From Paenibacillus sp. MAEPY2 (GTDB taxonomy: Bacteria; Bacillota; Bacilli; Paenibacillales; Paenibacillaceae), in the NCBI RefSeq assembly GCF_000499205.1, contig NZ_AWUK01000040.1, positions 1 through 61,533 on the forward strand: a stretch of DNA of 61,533 nucleotides. Direction: 5' to 3'. The notes beneath the pieces are model-generated. The model ran no database searches, was not told the origin of the DNA, and worked only from the letters and a program-made list of their open reading frames with translations. Positions 51,933 to 59,350 of this stretch are shown one piece after another. Each line of letters starts with the position of its first letter. Position 1 is the stretch's first letter. The position numbers were made by a program, and so were the translations under genes.

Positions 51933-51960
51933 TGTTATTAACAATTTGTTATTAACAATT
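51933..51960. repeat. Perfect tandem 14-mer in the NrtR promoter region
   Basis: TGTTATTAACAATT occurs twice in direct succession (51933-51946 and 51947-51960), followed by a related AGATAATAAC. It lies just before the NrtR-like gene on its promoter side. TTGACG at about 51993-51998 on the minus strand may be a -35. Direct repeats can bind two regulator dimers on one DNA face. Operator function is inferred. Confidence 0.6.
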
Positions 51961-52071
51961 AGATAATAACACTCTAACATATGCTTCTGACCCGCGTCAA
52001 TATTTTCCATCCCTTCACAAACCCACATTATGTCTCGCTCTAACAAGCTTCTTCGGAATATCAAAAAGCAC

Positions 52072-52116
52072 TTGACGATATGTCAAAGGAAACTTATCAT
52101 TTAGTTAGTCGACTAA
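52072..52116 (+). promoter_or_regulatory. marR promoter with MarR-type operator
   Basis: TTGACG (52072-52077) and TATCAT (52095-52100) are 17 bases apart. Just after them, TTAGTCGACTAA (52105-52116) is a perfect 12-bp palindrome within TTAGTTAGTCGACTAATTAA, like known MarR operators. It would cover the transcription start. The ATG at 52080 lies inside this promoter and is not the start. Confidence 0.75.
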
Positions 52117-52136
52117 TTAAAAGGATGGAAGCAGTT

Positions 52137-52571
52137 ATGAAATCAGCTCGGAATGAACGTTTAATAGGCCAGTTATCGGAACTCGTCAAGCTACAGCGAT
52201 ACAAGGTTCATGAGAAGCTTGTCAACCACCCTGAGTTATATCCTGGACAACCGCCGCTGTTATTCCAGCTTGAACGGGAAGATGGTCAGACCCAGAAACA
52301 GTTGGCCGAACAGCTGCGCCGCGCCCCTGCAACGGTAACAGTTATGCTGAAACGCATGGAAAGCTCGGGGTTTGTACGGCGTGAAGCCGACCCTAAGGAT
52401 CTGCGCAGTCTGCGTGTCTATCTGACCGATCAGGGCCGTGATGCGCTTAAGGAACTGAGAGAAGTATTCCAGGAGCTTGAACGCCAAGCACAGAAAGATT
52501 TTACACCTGAAGAATCGCAACTCATGTCGGCGCTCGCCCAGCGCATGGTTCAGAATCTGCAAGAATATTAA
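52137..52571 (+). CDS. MarR-family transcriptional regulator
   Basis: A 144-residue regulator, the usual MarR length. The winged helix is visible (TQKQLAEQLRRAPATVTVMLKRMESSG, with wing RREADPKDLRSLRVYLTDQG), and helical ends make the dimer. ATG 52137 lies about eight bases after GGATGG. The frame opens at 52080, but that codon is between the -35 and -10 boxes. It heads an operon with two ABC exporter genes starting 69 bases later. By family it represses the exporter until a drug or metabolite binds. Confidence 0.88.
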   Translation: MKSARNERLIGQLSELVKLQRYKVHEKLVNHPELYPGQPPLLFQLEREDGQTQKQLAEQLRRAPATVTVMLKRMESSGFVRREADPKDLRSLRVYLTDQGRDALKELREVFQELERQAQKDFTPEESQLMSALAQRMVQNLQEY

Positions 52572-52640
52572 ATGAGGTGCTTCTGTCTCATGAATAGTTG
52601 CAACATGATTATTTCACAACGAATGAGGTGATTTTTCCCA

Positions 52641-54362
52641 TTGTGGACGTTAAAACGATTCCTTACCCCGTATAAGTCAGCGGCCATTCTTGCTCCGCTG
52701 CTCATGGTCCTTGAGGTTGCCATGGACCTGCTTCAACCCAAGCTGATGTCCAGCATTGTGGATGATGGTGTGCTTGCAGGGAACCTGTCCCACATCGTGA
52801 CTACAGGTTTGTTTATGTTTCTTTTTGCGTTAATCGGATGGGTTGGCGGTGCAGGATGTACGCTGTTTTCAAGCAAAGCCGCCGTTGGATACGGCACCGA
52901 TCTGCGCCAGGAATTGTTTGATCATATCCAGAAGTTCTCGTTCCGTAATCTGGATACCTTCCAGGAGGGCTCGCTGATCACCCGCCTGACGAGTGATATC
53001 ACCCAGATGCAGACCTTTGTACAGATGCTTCTGCGCATGTTTATCCGTTCGCCGATGCTGATTATCGGCAGTATTATTATGGCGTTTACGATCAGTGTCA
53101 AACTGGCGTTAATTCTCATTTTGTCCGTGCCGATTCTGTTTATCATCTTATATATCCTGATTTCCGCTTCCTATCCGCTCTTCGCCAGCGTTCAGAACAA
53201 GCTCGACAAGGTGAACGCCGTTCTTCAGGAGAATCTTGCCGGCATTCGTGTCGTCAAGGCTTTTGCACGCGCACGTCAGGAGAAGAAGCGTTTCCAGCAA
53301 GCCAATGAGGATTACACTCATACGGCAGTGAAAGCATGGCGCATCGTATCGCTGAATGCACCGGTACTAAGCCTGATGCTGAATGCTACCATTGTAGCAG
53401 TGCTCTGGTTTGGGGGCTTTCAGGTGGTCGGAGGCGATATTGCTGCCGGGGATCTGATTGCTTTTATCAACTACGTGACCGTTGTACTCTCGTCCCTCAC
53501 TTCAATCGGCATGATGATGATGAGCTTCTCCCGCGCCAAGGTATCTGCTGCACGGATCAATGAAGTGCTTCATACCCAGCCTGATATCCAATCCGGTCAT
53601 GATGTGTCTCGTAAAGGAGCAGGTCAGGTGGAATTCAGAGACGTCTATTTCCGCTATGATGGGGAGCATACTCTATCTGGAATTACACTGACGGCTAAAC
53701 CGGGAGAAAAAGTGGCCTTACTCGGCTCAACAGGCTCGGGCAAAACTTCACTTGTACAGCTGATCCCCCGCTTGTATGATGCCTCGCAGGGTGAAGTGCT
53801 TGTGAACGGAGTGAACGTGCGTAACTGGGATCTTCAGGATCTTCGCAGCCGTGCGTCCATCGTTTTACAAGAATCCATTCTGTTCAGTGGCAGTATTCGG
53901 GATAACATCTGCTTCGGCCGACCTGACGCAACGGAAGCTGAACTGCGTGCCGCAGCCCAAGCAGCGGCGGCTGATGATTTTATCATGAACCTGAAAGATG
54001 GATACGACACGGAACTTGGCCAGCGCGGTGTCAATCTCTCGGGTGGGCAGAAGCAGCGGATTTCTATTGCCCGCGCCCTGCTCATGCAACCGGAAGTTCT
54101 GATTCTGGACGATAGTACCAGTGCCGTCGATCTGCGTACGGAAGCGAGCATTCAGAAGGCGCTGCATTCCCTAATGAAAAACAGCACCACCTTCCTGATT
54201 GCACAACGGATATCTTCCGTAAAGGATGCAGACTGCATTTACGTGCTTGATGAAGGAGAAATCGCGGCAAGTGGTACACATGAGCATCTCATGGCCCATT
54301 CGTCACACTACCAATCCATCTATTATTCGCAGCAACGGAAGGAGGATGTTCAATTTGGCTAA
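52641..54362 (+). CDS. ABC exporter half-transporter, first subunit
   Basis: A 573-residue fused permease-ATPase. Six helices lie in about residues 1-310, including LITRLTSDITQMQTF, the exporter family's elbow motif. The ATPase has Walker A LLGSTGSGKTS, signature VNLSGGQKQRI and Walker B VLILDDSTSAVD. The Asp after the Walker B Asp replaces the catalytic Glu, so this is the degenerate site of a heterodimer. It starts with TTG 52641, nine bases after GAGGTGA. It pairs with the next gene as in YheIH/YfiBC-type multidrug exporters, and it follows a MarR gene. Confidence 0.9.
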   Translation: MWTLKRFLTPYKSAAILAPLLMVLEVAMDLLQPKLMSSIVDDGVLAGNLSHIVTTGLFMFLFALIGWVGGAGCTLFSSKAAVGYGTDLRQELFDHIQKFSFRNLDTFQEGSLITRLTSDITQMQTFVQMLLRMFIRSPMLIIGSIIMAFTISVKLALILILSVPILFIILYILISASYPLFASVQNKLDKVNAVLQENLAGIRVVKAFARARQEKKRFQQANEDYTHTAVKAWRIVSLNAPVLSLMLNATIVAVLWFGGFQVVGGDIAAGDLIAFINYVTVVLSSLTSIGMMMMSFSRAKVSAARINEVLHTQPDIQSGHDVSRKGAGQVEFRDVYFRYDGEHTLSGITLTAKPGEKVALLGSTGSGKTSLVQLIPRLYDASQGEVLVNGVNVRNWDLQDLRSRASIVLQESILFSGSIRDNICFGRPDATEAELRAAAQAAAADDFIMNLKDGYDTELGQRGVNLSGGQKQRISIARALLMQPEVLILDDSTSAVDLRTEASIQKALHSLMKNSTTFLIAQRISSVKDADCIYVLDEGEIAASGTHEHLMAHSSHYQSIYYSQQRKEDVQFG

Positions 54363-56178
54363 AAATGCTTCTTCCTCCATCCATCAGACCGTTATTCCGC
54401 CGATCGGAAGACCTGGGCCACCCGGCCGAGGTCCGGTTCCCAAAGTAAGAGCCAAGAACGCCCGGCACGCCATCATTCGAGTATGGTCATACATGGGACG
54501 TCATCGCAAAGGGGTTATCTCGGCTCTGGTACTGACGGGTCTTGGAACGTTGCTTAATCTGGCAGGACCTTATCTGCTCGGCCGTGCGGTCAATGAACAT
54601 ATCGTCCCCAAAATGACGGATGGCCTGCTGAAAGACTGCATGCTATTGCTGACCGTATACGTGCTCGGCTCGCTCATGATGTGGGCTCAATCCTATGTCA
54701 TGATCGGCGTATCCCAACTGACCGTGAAGGATCTGCGCCATGCTCTGTTTTCTAGGCTGCAGCAGCTGCCGATCCACTTTTTTGACAAAAATCAGAGCGG
54801 TGATCTGATGAGCCGGGCTACCAATGATATCGATAACGTGTCCACGACGCTGAATCAAAGTGTAACCCAGCTGATGTCCAGCGCCATCTTGCTGGTTGGC
54901 TCCCTGTCGATTATGTTTGCCCTGGATGTCCGACTGACTCTGCTCAGTCTGGTGACGGTTCCCCTGATTACGATCGCCACTCGGCTGATCGCTTCAAGAA
55001 CACGCAAACATTTTACTGCACAACAGAAGCTGCTTGGTGAGCTTAATGGCTACGCTCAGGAGACCATTGCCGGACAAAAGGTGGTCGCAGCTTATAATCG
55101 TCAGGAGCAGGCGCATAAACATTTTCAGAACCTGAACGAGAAGCATCGCACTTCCAGTACCCAGGCTCAGAGCGTATCCGGTCTGGTAGGCCCAACGATG
55201 AATGTCATGAACAATATCGGTTTTGCCATACTGGCAGCGGTAGGTGGCTGGATGGCTTATCATGATCTGACGTCCATCGGGCTAATTGTAAGTTTTCTTG
55301 CCTACTCCCGCCAGATTGAGCGGCCCATCAATGATCTGGCGAACCAGTATAACCTGATTCAGGCAGCCATTGCAGGTGCTGAACGTGTATTCCATATTAT
55401 GGATACACCAAGTGAATACGTGGAAGAACAGAAGAAACAGCTGGAGCAGATTCAAGGTAAAGTGGTATTTGAGGAGGTATCCTTTGGGTATAGCCCTGAG
55501 AGAGAAATTCTCAAAAAGGTCAGCTTTACCGCGAAGCCAGGCGAGATGATTGCACTTGTTGGACCGACTGGTGCGGGTAAAACGACCATTATCAACCTGC
55601 TGCCTCGTTTTTATGAGATTACGGGCGGGCGAATTACCATTGATGGCTGCGACATCTCGGAACTTGAGAAAGATCAGCTTCGGCGCGAACTTGGTATTGT
55701 GTTACAGGATGCTTATCTATTCTCCGGAACCATTCGTGACAATATTGCCTACGGCAAACCGGATGCAACGGACGAACAGATTCAGCAAGCGGCGAAGCTA
55801 GCCAATGCCCACTCCTTCATCCGCAAATTATCGCAGGGTTACGACACCCCGATCATTTCCAGTGGGAGCAATCTGAGTCAGGGACAGCGGCAACTGTTAA
55901 CCATCGCTCGTGCCATTCTCGCTGATCCTGCCATTCTTATTCTGGATGAAGCGACCAGCAGTATCGATACGCGCACCGAAATGCAGATTCAGGAAGCGAT
56001 GCGAACCTTGATGAAGGATCGCACCAGCTTCGTCATCGCCCACAGGCTAAGCACGATCCGTGAAGCCGATCAGATTCTCGTCATCGATGACGGCAAGATC
56101 GCCGAACGAGGCAGTCATGATGAGTTGATGCAGCAGCAAGGTTTCTATTATCATTTGCATCAGGGACAACAAAATTAA
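54355..56178 (+). CDS. ABC exporter half-transporter, second subunit
   Basis: A 607-residue fused permease-ATPase. A Pro/Gly-rich N-terminal tail (PIGRPGPPGRGPVPK) precedes six helices. The ATPase has Walker A LVGPTGAGKTT, signature SNLSQGQRQLL and Walker B ILILDEATSSID with the catalytic Glu intact, so it is the active partner. TTG at 54355 lies nine bases after GGAAGGAGG; the ATG at 54346 touches the RBS. It overlaps the first subunit gene by eight bases. Substrate unknown; drug or lipid-linked compounds are typical. Confidence 0.9.
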   Translation: MAKNASSSIHQTVIPPIGRPGPPGRGPVPKVRAKNARHAIIRVWSYMGRHRKGVISALVLTGLGTLLNLAGPYLLGRAVNEHIVPKMTDGLLKDCMLLLTVYVLGSLMMWAQSYVMIGVSQLTVKDLRHALFSRLQQLPIHFFDKNQSGDLMSRATNDIDNVSTTLNQSVTQLMSSAILLVGSLSIMFALDVRLTLLSLVTVPLITIATRLIASRTRKHFTAQQKLLGELNGYAQETIAGQKVVAAYNRQEQAHKHFQNLNEKHRTSSTQAQSVSGLVGPTMNVMNNIGFAILAAVGGWMAYHDLTSIGLIVSFLAYSRQIERPINDLANQYNLIQAAIAGAERVFHIMDTPSEYVEEQKKQLEQIQGKVVFEEVSFGYSPEREILKKVSFTAKPGEMIALVGPTGAGKTTIINLLPRFYEITGGRITIDGCDISELEKDQLRRELGIVLQDAYLFSGTIRDNIAYGKPDATDEQIQQAAKLANAHSFIRKLSQGYDTPIISSGSNLSQGQRQLLTIARAILADPAILILDEATSSIDTRTEMQIQEAMRTLMKDRTSFVIAHRLSTIREADQILVIDDGKIAERGSHDELMQQQGFYYHLHQGQQN

Positions 56179-56203
56179 CGCACCTTTCCCTTGAAGACAA
56201 GAC

Positions 56204-56252
56204 GAAAACGCCGCATTAGGTTCCGTTTTATTCCGGACCTTTGCGGCGTTTC
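56204..56252. terminator. Bidirectional terminator between exporter and lpx operon
   Basis: AACGCCGC (56207-56214) pairs with GCGGCGTT (56243-56250), and an inner AGGT-CCG/CGG-ACCT stem extends it. It separates the convergent ABC and lpx operons. Confidence 0.75.
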
Positions 56253-56256
56253 CATT

Positions 56257-57033
56257 TTATCGCTTCATTCGCACAATTCCGCGTGTAGATTTATTTAGAA
56301 AACTCAATGTGTGTTCTTTAAATTCAGAAGGAGGTAAGTTGTTTATTTCTTCAATAGATTGATCGAGAGTTCGCTTTTGGCGAAATAAAATGGTATTAAT
56401 CTTTTTTATCGTGCTTATTTCTTCATTTGAAAATCCATTTCTTCTTAGACCAACGATATTAATACCATGTATGTACGAACGCGGACCATCTGCTAAAGAA
56501 TATGGAATAATATCTTGTGAAACTTTACTTCCCGCTCCAATCATTGCAAACCTTCCTATGTTACATGATTGGTGCACACCAGAACCACAACCAAATGTGA
56601 TATAGTCTTCAATATTAACATGTCCGCCAATTTGCACATTATTGACGATGACGTTATGGTCTCCCATCAATACATCATGTGCGATATGAGCATAATTCAT
56701 AATAAAGTTGTTACTACCTACTCTCGTGAAACAATCTCCTTTATGTGTGCCTTTACATATGGTGACATACTCTCTCACGGTATTATTATCTCCAATAATG
56801 AGATATGATTCTTCGCCTTGGTAACTTTTATCTTGTGGGACTGAACCGATAATGGCACCATGTGAAATATAGTTATTCTCCCCCAATATCGTGTTAGCTC
56901 CTATGATTACGTGACTTCCAATCCTACACCCGCTACCTATTTTCGAATTTTCTTCAATGATACTGAAAGGTCCGACTTCGACATTGTTCCCAGTTACTGC
57001 CGTAGGATGAATAATGGCTGAGTGATGTATCAT
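56257..57033 (-). CDS. lpxA: LpxA: UDP-N-acetylglucosamine O-acyltransferase
   Basis: A 258-residue left-handed beta-helix protein with hexapeptide repeats from residue 5 to about 180 (IHPTAVTGNNVEVGPF, CRIGSHVIIGANTILGE). NYAHIAHDVLMG holds the catalytic His counterpart. INIVGLRRNGF and a helical C-terminal domain follow. Length and motifs match LpxA (about 262) rather than serine or maltose acetyltransferases. It moves a 3-hydroxyacyl chain from acyl carrier protein to UDP-GlcNAc, the first step of lipid A synthesis in Gram-negative bacteria. It overlaps lpxD by four bases. It is A+T-rich (23 of 60 GC in line 56641-56700), unlike its neighbours, and unexpected in a Paenibacillus-like genome. 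Confidence 0.88.
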   Translation of the reverse strand: MIHHSAIIHPTAVTGNNVEVGPFSIIEENSKIGSGCRIGSHVIIGANTILGENNYISHGAIIGSVPQDKSYQGEESYLIIGDNNTVREYVTICKGTHKGDCFTRVGSNNFIMNYAHIAHDVLMGDHNVIVNNVQIGGHVNIEDYITFGCGSGVHQSCNIGRFAMIGAGSKVSQDIIPYSLADGPRSYIHGINIVGLRRNGFSNEEISTIKKINTILFRQKRTLDQSIEEINNLPPSEFKEHTLSFLNKSTRGIVRMKR

Positions 57034-58055
57034 TTAGCACCTTCCTTTGTTTTGGAAAGTTCATCGAGCTTCTCATTTAGTTTTTTTATCATTTTCGGTA
57101 GTCTGGAAAGTGCAGCGGATTCTCTTAGTTGTCTCTTATGTGAACGAGCTGTATATCCCGACACCGTTGAGTTCTCGGGCATGTTTTTAGTAACCATGGT
57201 TTTAGCTAAAACCACGCAGCTGTCTCCAATGGTAATATTATTAATAACCGCACTTCCACCAGCCAATATGACTCGATTACCAATCTTCGATGAGCCCCCA
57301 ATTGCACTTGTACCTGCGATAATACAGTGCTCACCAATTTGAACATTATGGCCAATTTGAATAAGGTTGTCCATTTTGGTCCCTTTACCAATGGTTGTTG
57401 AATCAATCGTTCCACGATCAATAGTCGTGTTTGCACCAATTTCAACATCATCAAAAATAATGACATTTCCAATATGGGGGATTTTCACTTGTTTTTGCCC
57501 ATCCCATTCAAAACCAAATCCGTCAGCACCAATCACTGCGCCTGAGTGAATGATGACGTTATCTCCAATGAAAGTATCATGTAACACAGTGACATTAGGG
57601 TGTATCAAGCAATTCGTTCCAATGGTCACATTTTTACCAATAAATGAATGCGCGGAAACGATAGTATGATCCCCAATAGAAACATCTTCTTTAATTACCG
57701 CGAAATCGTCAATCTGCACATTGTAGCCTAACGTTACCGAAGGCTCAATTGTTTCTGATGATACTACACCACTACTCTTGGTTTTTTCACTAAACATTTC
57801 AATTAAGCGAATAAAATCGAGTCGGGGATTTTTCACCTTAATAACAGGTACTTTAAATTCTATTATTGTTGTTTCTGGCACAATGAAAGCTGAGGCATTA
57901 CATTGATCTAATTTATTTAGATTTTTATCCGTAACAAAAGCAATTTCTCCCTCTTTAGCAGCATTAATTGAACCTACGCCTGTTATAACGACATTGCCAT
58001 CACCTATTAAAATCCCATTTAACTGTTCAGAGATTTCATTCAAATTACATGGCAT
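57030..58055 (-). CDS. lpxD: LpxD: UDP-3-O-acylglucosamine N-acyltransferase
   Basis: A 341-residue protein. The N-terminal uridine-binding domain (about 1-100) contains IAFVTDKNLNKL and the LpxD-type PRLDFIRLIEMF. A left-handed beta-helix follows with SGAVIGADGFGFEWDGQKQ and IPHIGNVIIFDDVEIGANTT. IQIGHNVQIGEH holds the catalytic His. A C-terminal helix rich in Lys ends it. It adds the second acyl chain, to the amine made by LpxC. ATG 58055 follows AAAAGGAGACC. It lies 18 bases after lpxC and overlaps lpxA. One line (57841-57900) counts 19 of 60 GC. Confidence 0.9.
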   Translation of the reverse strand: MPCNLNEISEQLNGILIGDGNVVITGVGSINAAKEGEIAFVTDKNLNKLDQCNASAFIVPETTIIEFKVPVIKVKNPRLDFIRLIEMFSEKTKSSGVVSSETIEPSVTLGYNVQIDDFAVIKEDVSIGDHTIVSAHSFIGKNVTIGTNCLIHPNVTVLHDTFIGDNVIIHSGAVIGADGFGFEWDGQKQVKIPHIGNVIIFDDVEIGANTTIDRGTIDSTTIGKGTKMDNLIQIGHNVQIGEHCIIAGTSAIGGSSKIGNRVILAGGSAVINNITIGDSCVVLAKTMVTKNMPENSTVSGYTARSHKRQLRESAALSRLPKMIKKLNEKLDELSKTKEGAK

Positions 58056-58073
58056 AATGGTCTCCTTTTGTAT

Positions 58074-58904
58074 TTAGATTAGATTATTTAATAATTCTTG
58101 AGCAAAAAGAGTGTTCAAAGAATGAGACGTTCCCGATCCTATGATTTTTGCATGAAAAGGTGGATTCAAAGCTAAATCGCCAATAAGATCCAGCAGCTTG
58201 TGACGAGACAATTCATCAGGAAAACGTAAATTGGGATAAATTTTCTTTTCACCAATAACTATTCCATGCTCTAAAGAAGCTCCTTGAATTAAACCTTTGC
58301 TTTTTAAGTACATTATTTCTTCTTCAAAACAAAATGTCCTAGCTGGCGCAATATCAGTTAAGTAATCGTTTTCTATAAAATTAAAATTGGATGTCTGATC
58401 CGAGAGGTAGGCAATTTCATGTTCATTTTTAAAACACACGCAATAGGAGACCATAGAGGAGGGATGAGCTTCAAGAAAAGAATTACCGTGCTCAACTCTA
58501 ACTTTTTGTTGTAAATGAAGGTAGTTTTTTTTGACTTCTTGCTGCAGATGGCCAACTTCTGAAATCTTGGTTGCAATCTCGGTAGAGCTGCCATCAAAAA
58601 TGGGTAATTCTTCACCATTAACATCAATAATCACGTTATCGATGCCCATCCCTCGAACAGCAGACAGTGTATGTTCAACCATAGATACAGTGTATCCATG
58701 CATGTTTTTAAGCTGTGTGCAACGTTCCGTATTGGATACATTATCGATTTTAGCTTGAATAATTTCATATGGATCTACATCAACTCTTCTAAAAACAATA
58801 CCTGTGTTTGGTTGTGCAGAATGCAGAGTTATCTTTGACAAATTCCCACTATGTATAGCAATGCCGTCCAATGTAAAGCTACTACGAATCGTTTTTTGGT
58901 ACAT
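58074..58904 (-). CDS. lpxC: LpxC: UDP-3-O-acyl-N-acetylglucosamine deacetylase
   Basis: A 276-residue zinc amidase. The zinc ligands are seen: His in SMVEHTLSAVRG, and His and Asp in SRHKLLDLIGD. LPIFDGSS carries the catalytic-region Asp/Ser, and IAPARTFCF the substrate loop. GSGTSHSLNTLFAQ holds the general-base His. It catalyses the committed step of lipid A synthesis. It is a little shorter than the E. coli protein (305). ATG 58904 follows GGAGGGG. It heads the lpxC-lpxD-lpxA operon, directly behind a copy of the neighbouring kinase gene's leader. No fabZ, lpxB, lpxK or kdtA gene is in the window. One line (58321-58380) counts 19 of 60 GC. Confidence 0.9.
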   Translation of the reverse strand: MYQKTIRSSFTLDGIAIHSGNLSKITLHSAQPNTGIVFRRVDVDPYEIIQAKIDNVSNTERCTQLKNMHGYTVSMVEHTLSAVRGMGIDNVIIDVNGEELPIFDGSSTEIATKISEVGHLQQEVKKNYLHLQQKVRVEHGNSFLEAHPSSMVSYCVCFKNEHEIAYLSDQTSNFNFIENDYLTDIAPARTFCFEEEIMYLKSKGLIQGASLEHGIVIGEKKIYPNLRFPDELSRHKLLDLIGDLALNPPFHAKIIGSGTSHSLNTLFAQELLNNLI

Positions 58905-58930
58905 AGCATCCCCTCCGTTTTAATTGAATA

Positions 58931-58981
58931 TTATTCTACTGAACTATTGCAACAGCCCACCCAGTTTATCGTGTAACTCAT
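58931..58981 (-). CDS. Possible 16-codon ORF in the lpx leader
   Basis: ATG 58981 lies behind AAAGGGGG and reads MSYTINWVGCCNSSVE before TAA, ending 26 bases before lpxC. The RBS and the SYT codons are shared with the start of the kinase gene, which reads LSYTMKM. It is probably a by-product of the leader duplication rather than a selected gene, but it could affect lpxC translation. Confidence 0.3.
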   Translation of the reverse strand: MSYTINWVGCCNSSVE

Positions 58982-59137
58982 TAAACAGCCCTTCCCCCTT
59001 TGACATAATTCTCACATCGGATCCTATTTACATGTATTATATCGATTAAGATTAGCTGATGTTGTCGATATTTGGAGGATCTTCAAATTCACATGAATGT
59101 ATAATTTTATAATAAAAGTAGGACAAACCGTTTATGG
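58968..59137. repeat. Direct repeat, copy A (upstream of lpxC)
   Basis: About 170 bases nearly identical to 60906-61077, in the same orientation. The shared part includes the minus-strand TATAAT (within CGATATAATACATG), a long purine-rich RBS (AAAGGGGG) and the beginning of the kinase reading frame. Similarity stops just after TACACGAT, at the lpx side. Confidence 0.9.
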
Positions 59138-59259
59138 AGTATAAAGGACTCCAGTTGAAGTACGGATTTACAAAGAGCATATCTTGTGTAAGTCGCAGTT
59201 TGGATAACCGGCGGTCTGTCTCCGAACGAATACAGAAGAGCGAAGAGCAGCATAACAAG

Positions 59260-59289
59260 AAACCTTAGCACGTCATTGAGCTAAGGTTT
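59260..59289. terminator. Hairpin, probable terminator
   Basis: AAACCTTAGC and GCTAAGGTTT form a perfect 10-bp stem with a 10-base loop. The plus side continues TCTAAACG and, further on, TTTTTTT; the minus side continues CTTGTTATG. Direction is uncertain. Confidence 0.5.
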
Positions 59290-59315
59290 CTAAACGAACC
59301 ATTTTTTTGTTTTTT

Positions 59316-59342
59316 AACTGTCTACTTGACGGGGAGCAGTTC
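59316..59342. mobile_element. Solo IS3-family end
   Basis: AACTGTCTACTTGACGGGG-A-GCAGTT matches the right end of the IS3 remnant at 40505-40530, with one difference in about 25 bases and a T-rich flank in both. No transposase codons are seen next to it, so only the element's end remains. Confidence 0.65.
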
Positions 59343-59350
59343 AGTTGGAA

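Larger units (their letters stand above)
59138..59350. other. Gap between lpx leader and kinase gene
   Basis: No gene is supported. GGAGT-ATAAAGG-ACTCC (59136-59152) is a small hairpin. A perfect AAACCTTAGC/GCTAAGGTTT hairpin at 59260-59289 looks like a terminator. The IS-end sequence AACTGTCTACTTGACGGGG lies at 59316-59334, nine bases before the kinase stop codon region. Confidence 0.6.

Noticed and set aside
52080..52136. MarR start at ATG 52080
   Set aside because: That codon lies between the -35 and -10 elements, so it cannot be on the transcript from this promoter.
56257..58055. The two beta-helix proteins as generic sugar acetyltransferases
   Set aside because: LpxD has its N-terminal uridine-binding domain and DGFGF motif, LpxA its AHIAHD and C-terminal domain, and LpxC is adjacent with zinc ligands; together the lipid A assignment is firmer.
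59052..59258. A 68-codon open frame on the minus strand
   Set aside because: It has no RBS, overlaps the duplicated leader and shows no protein-like composition.
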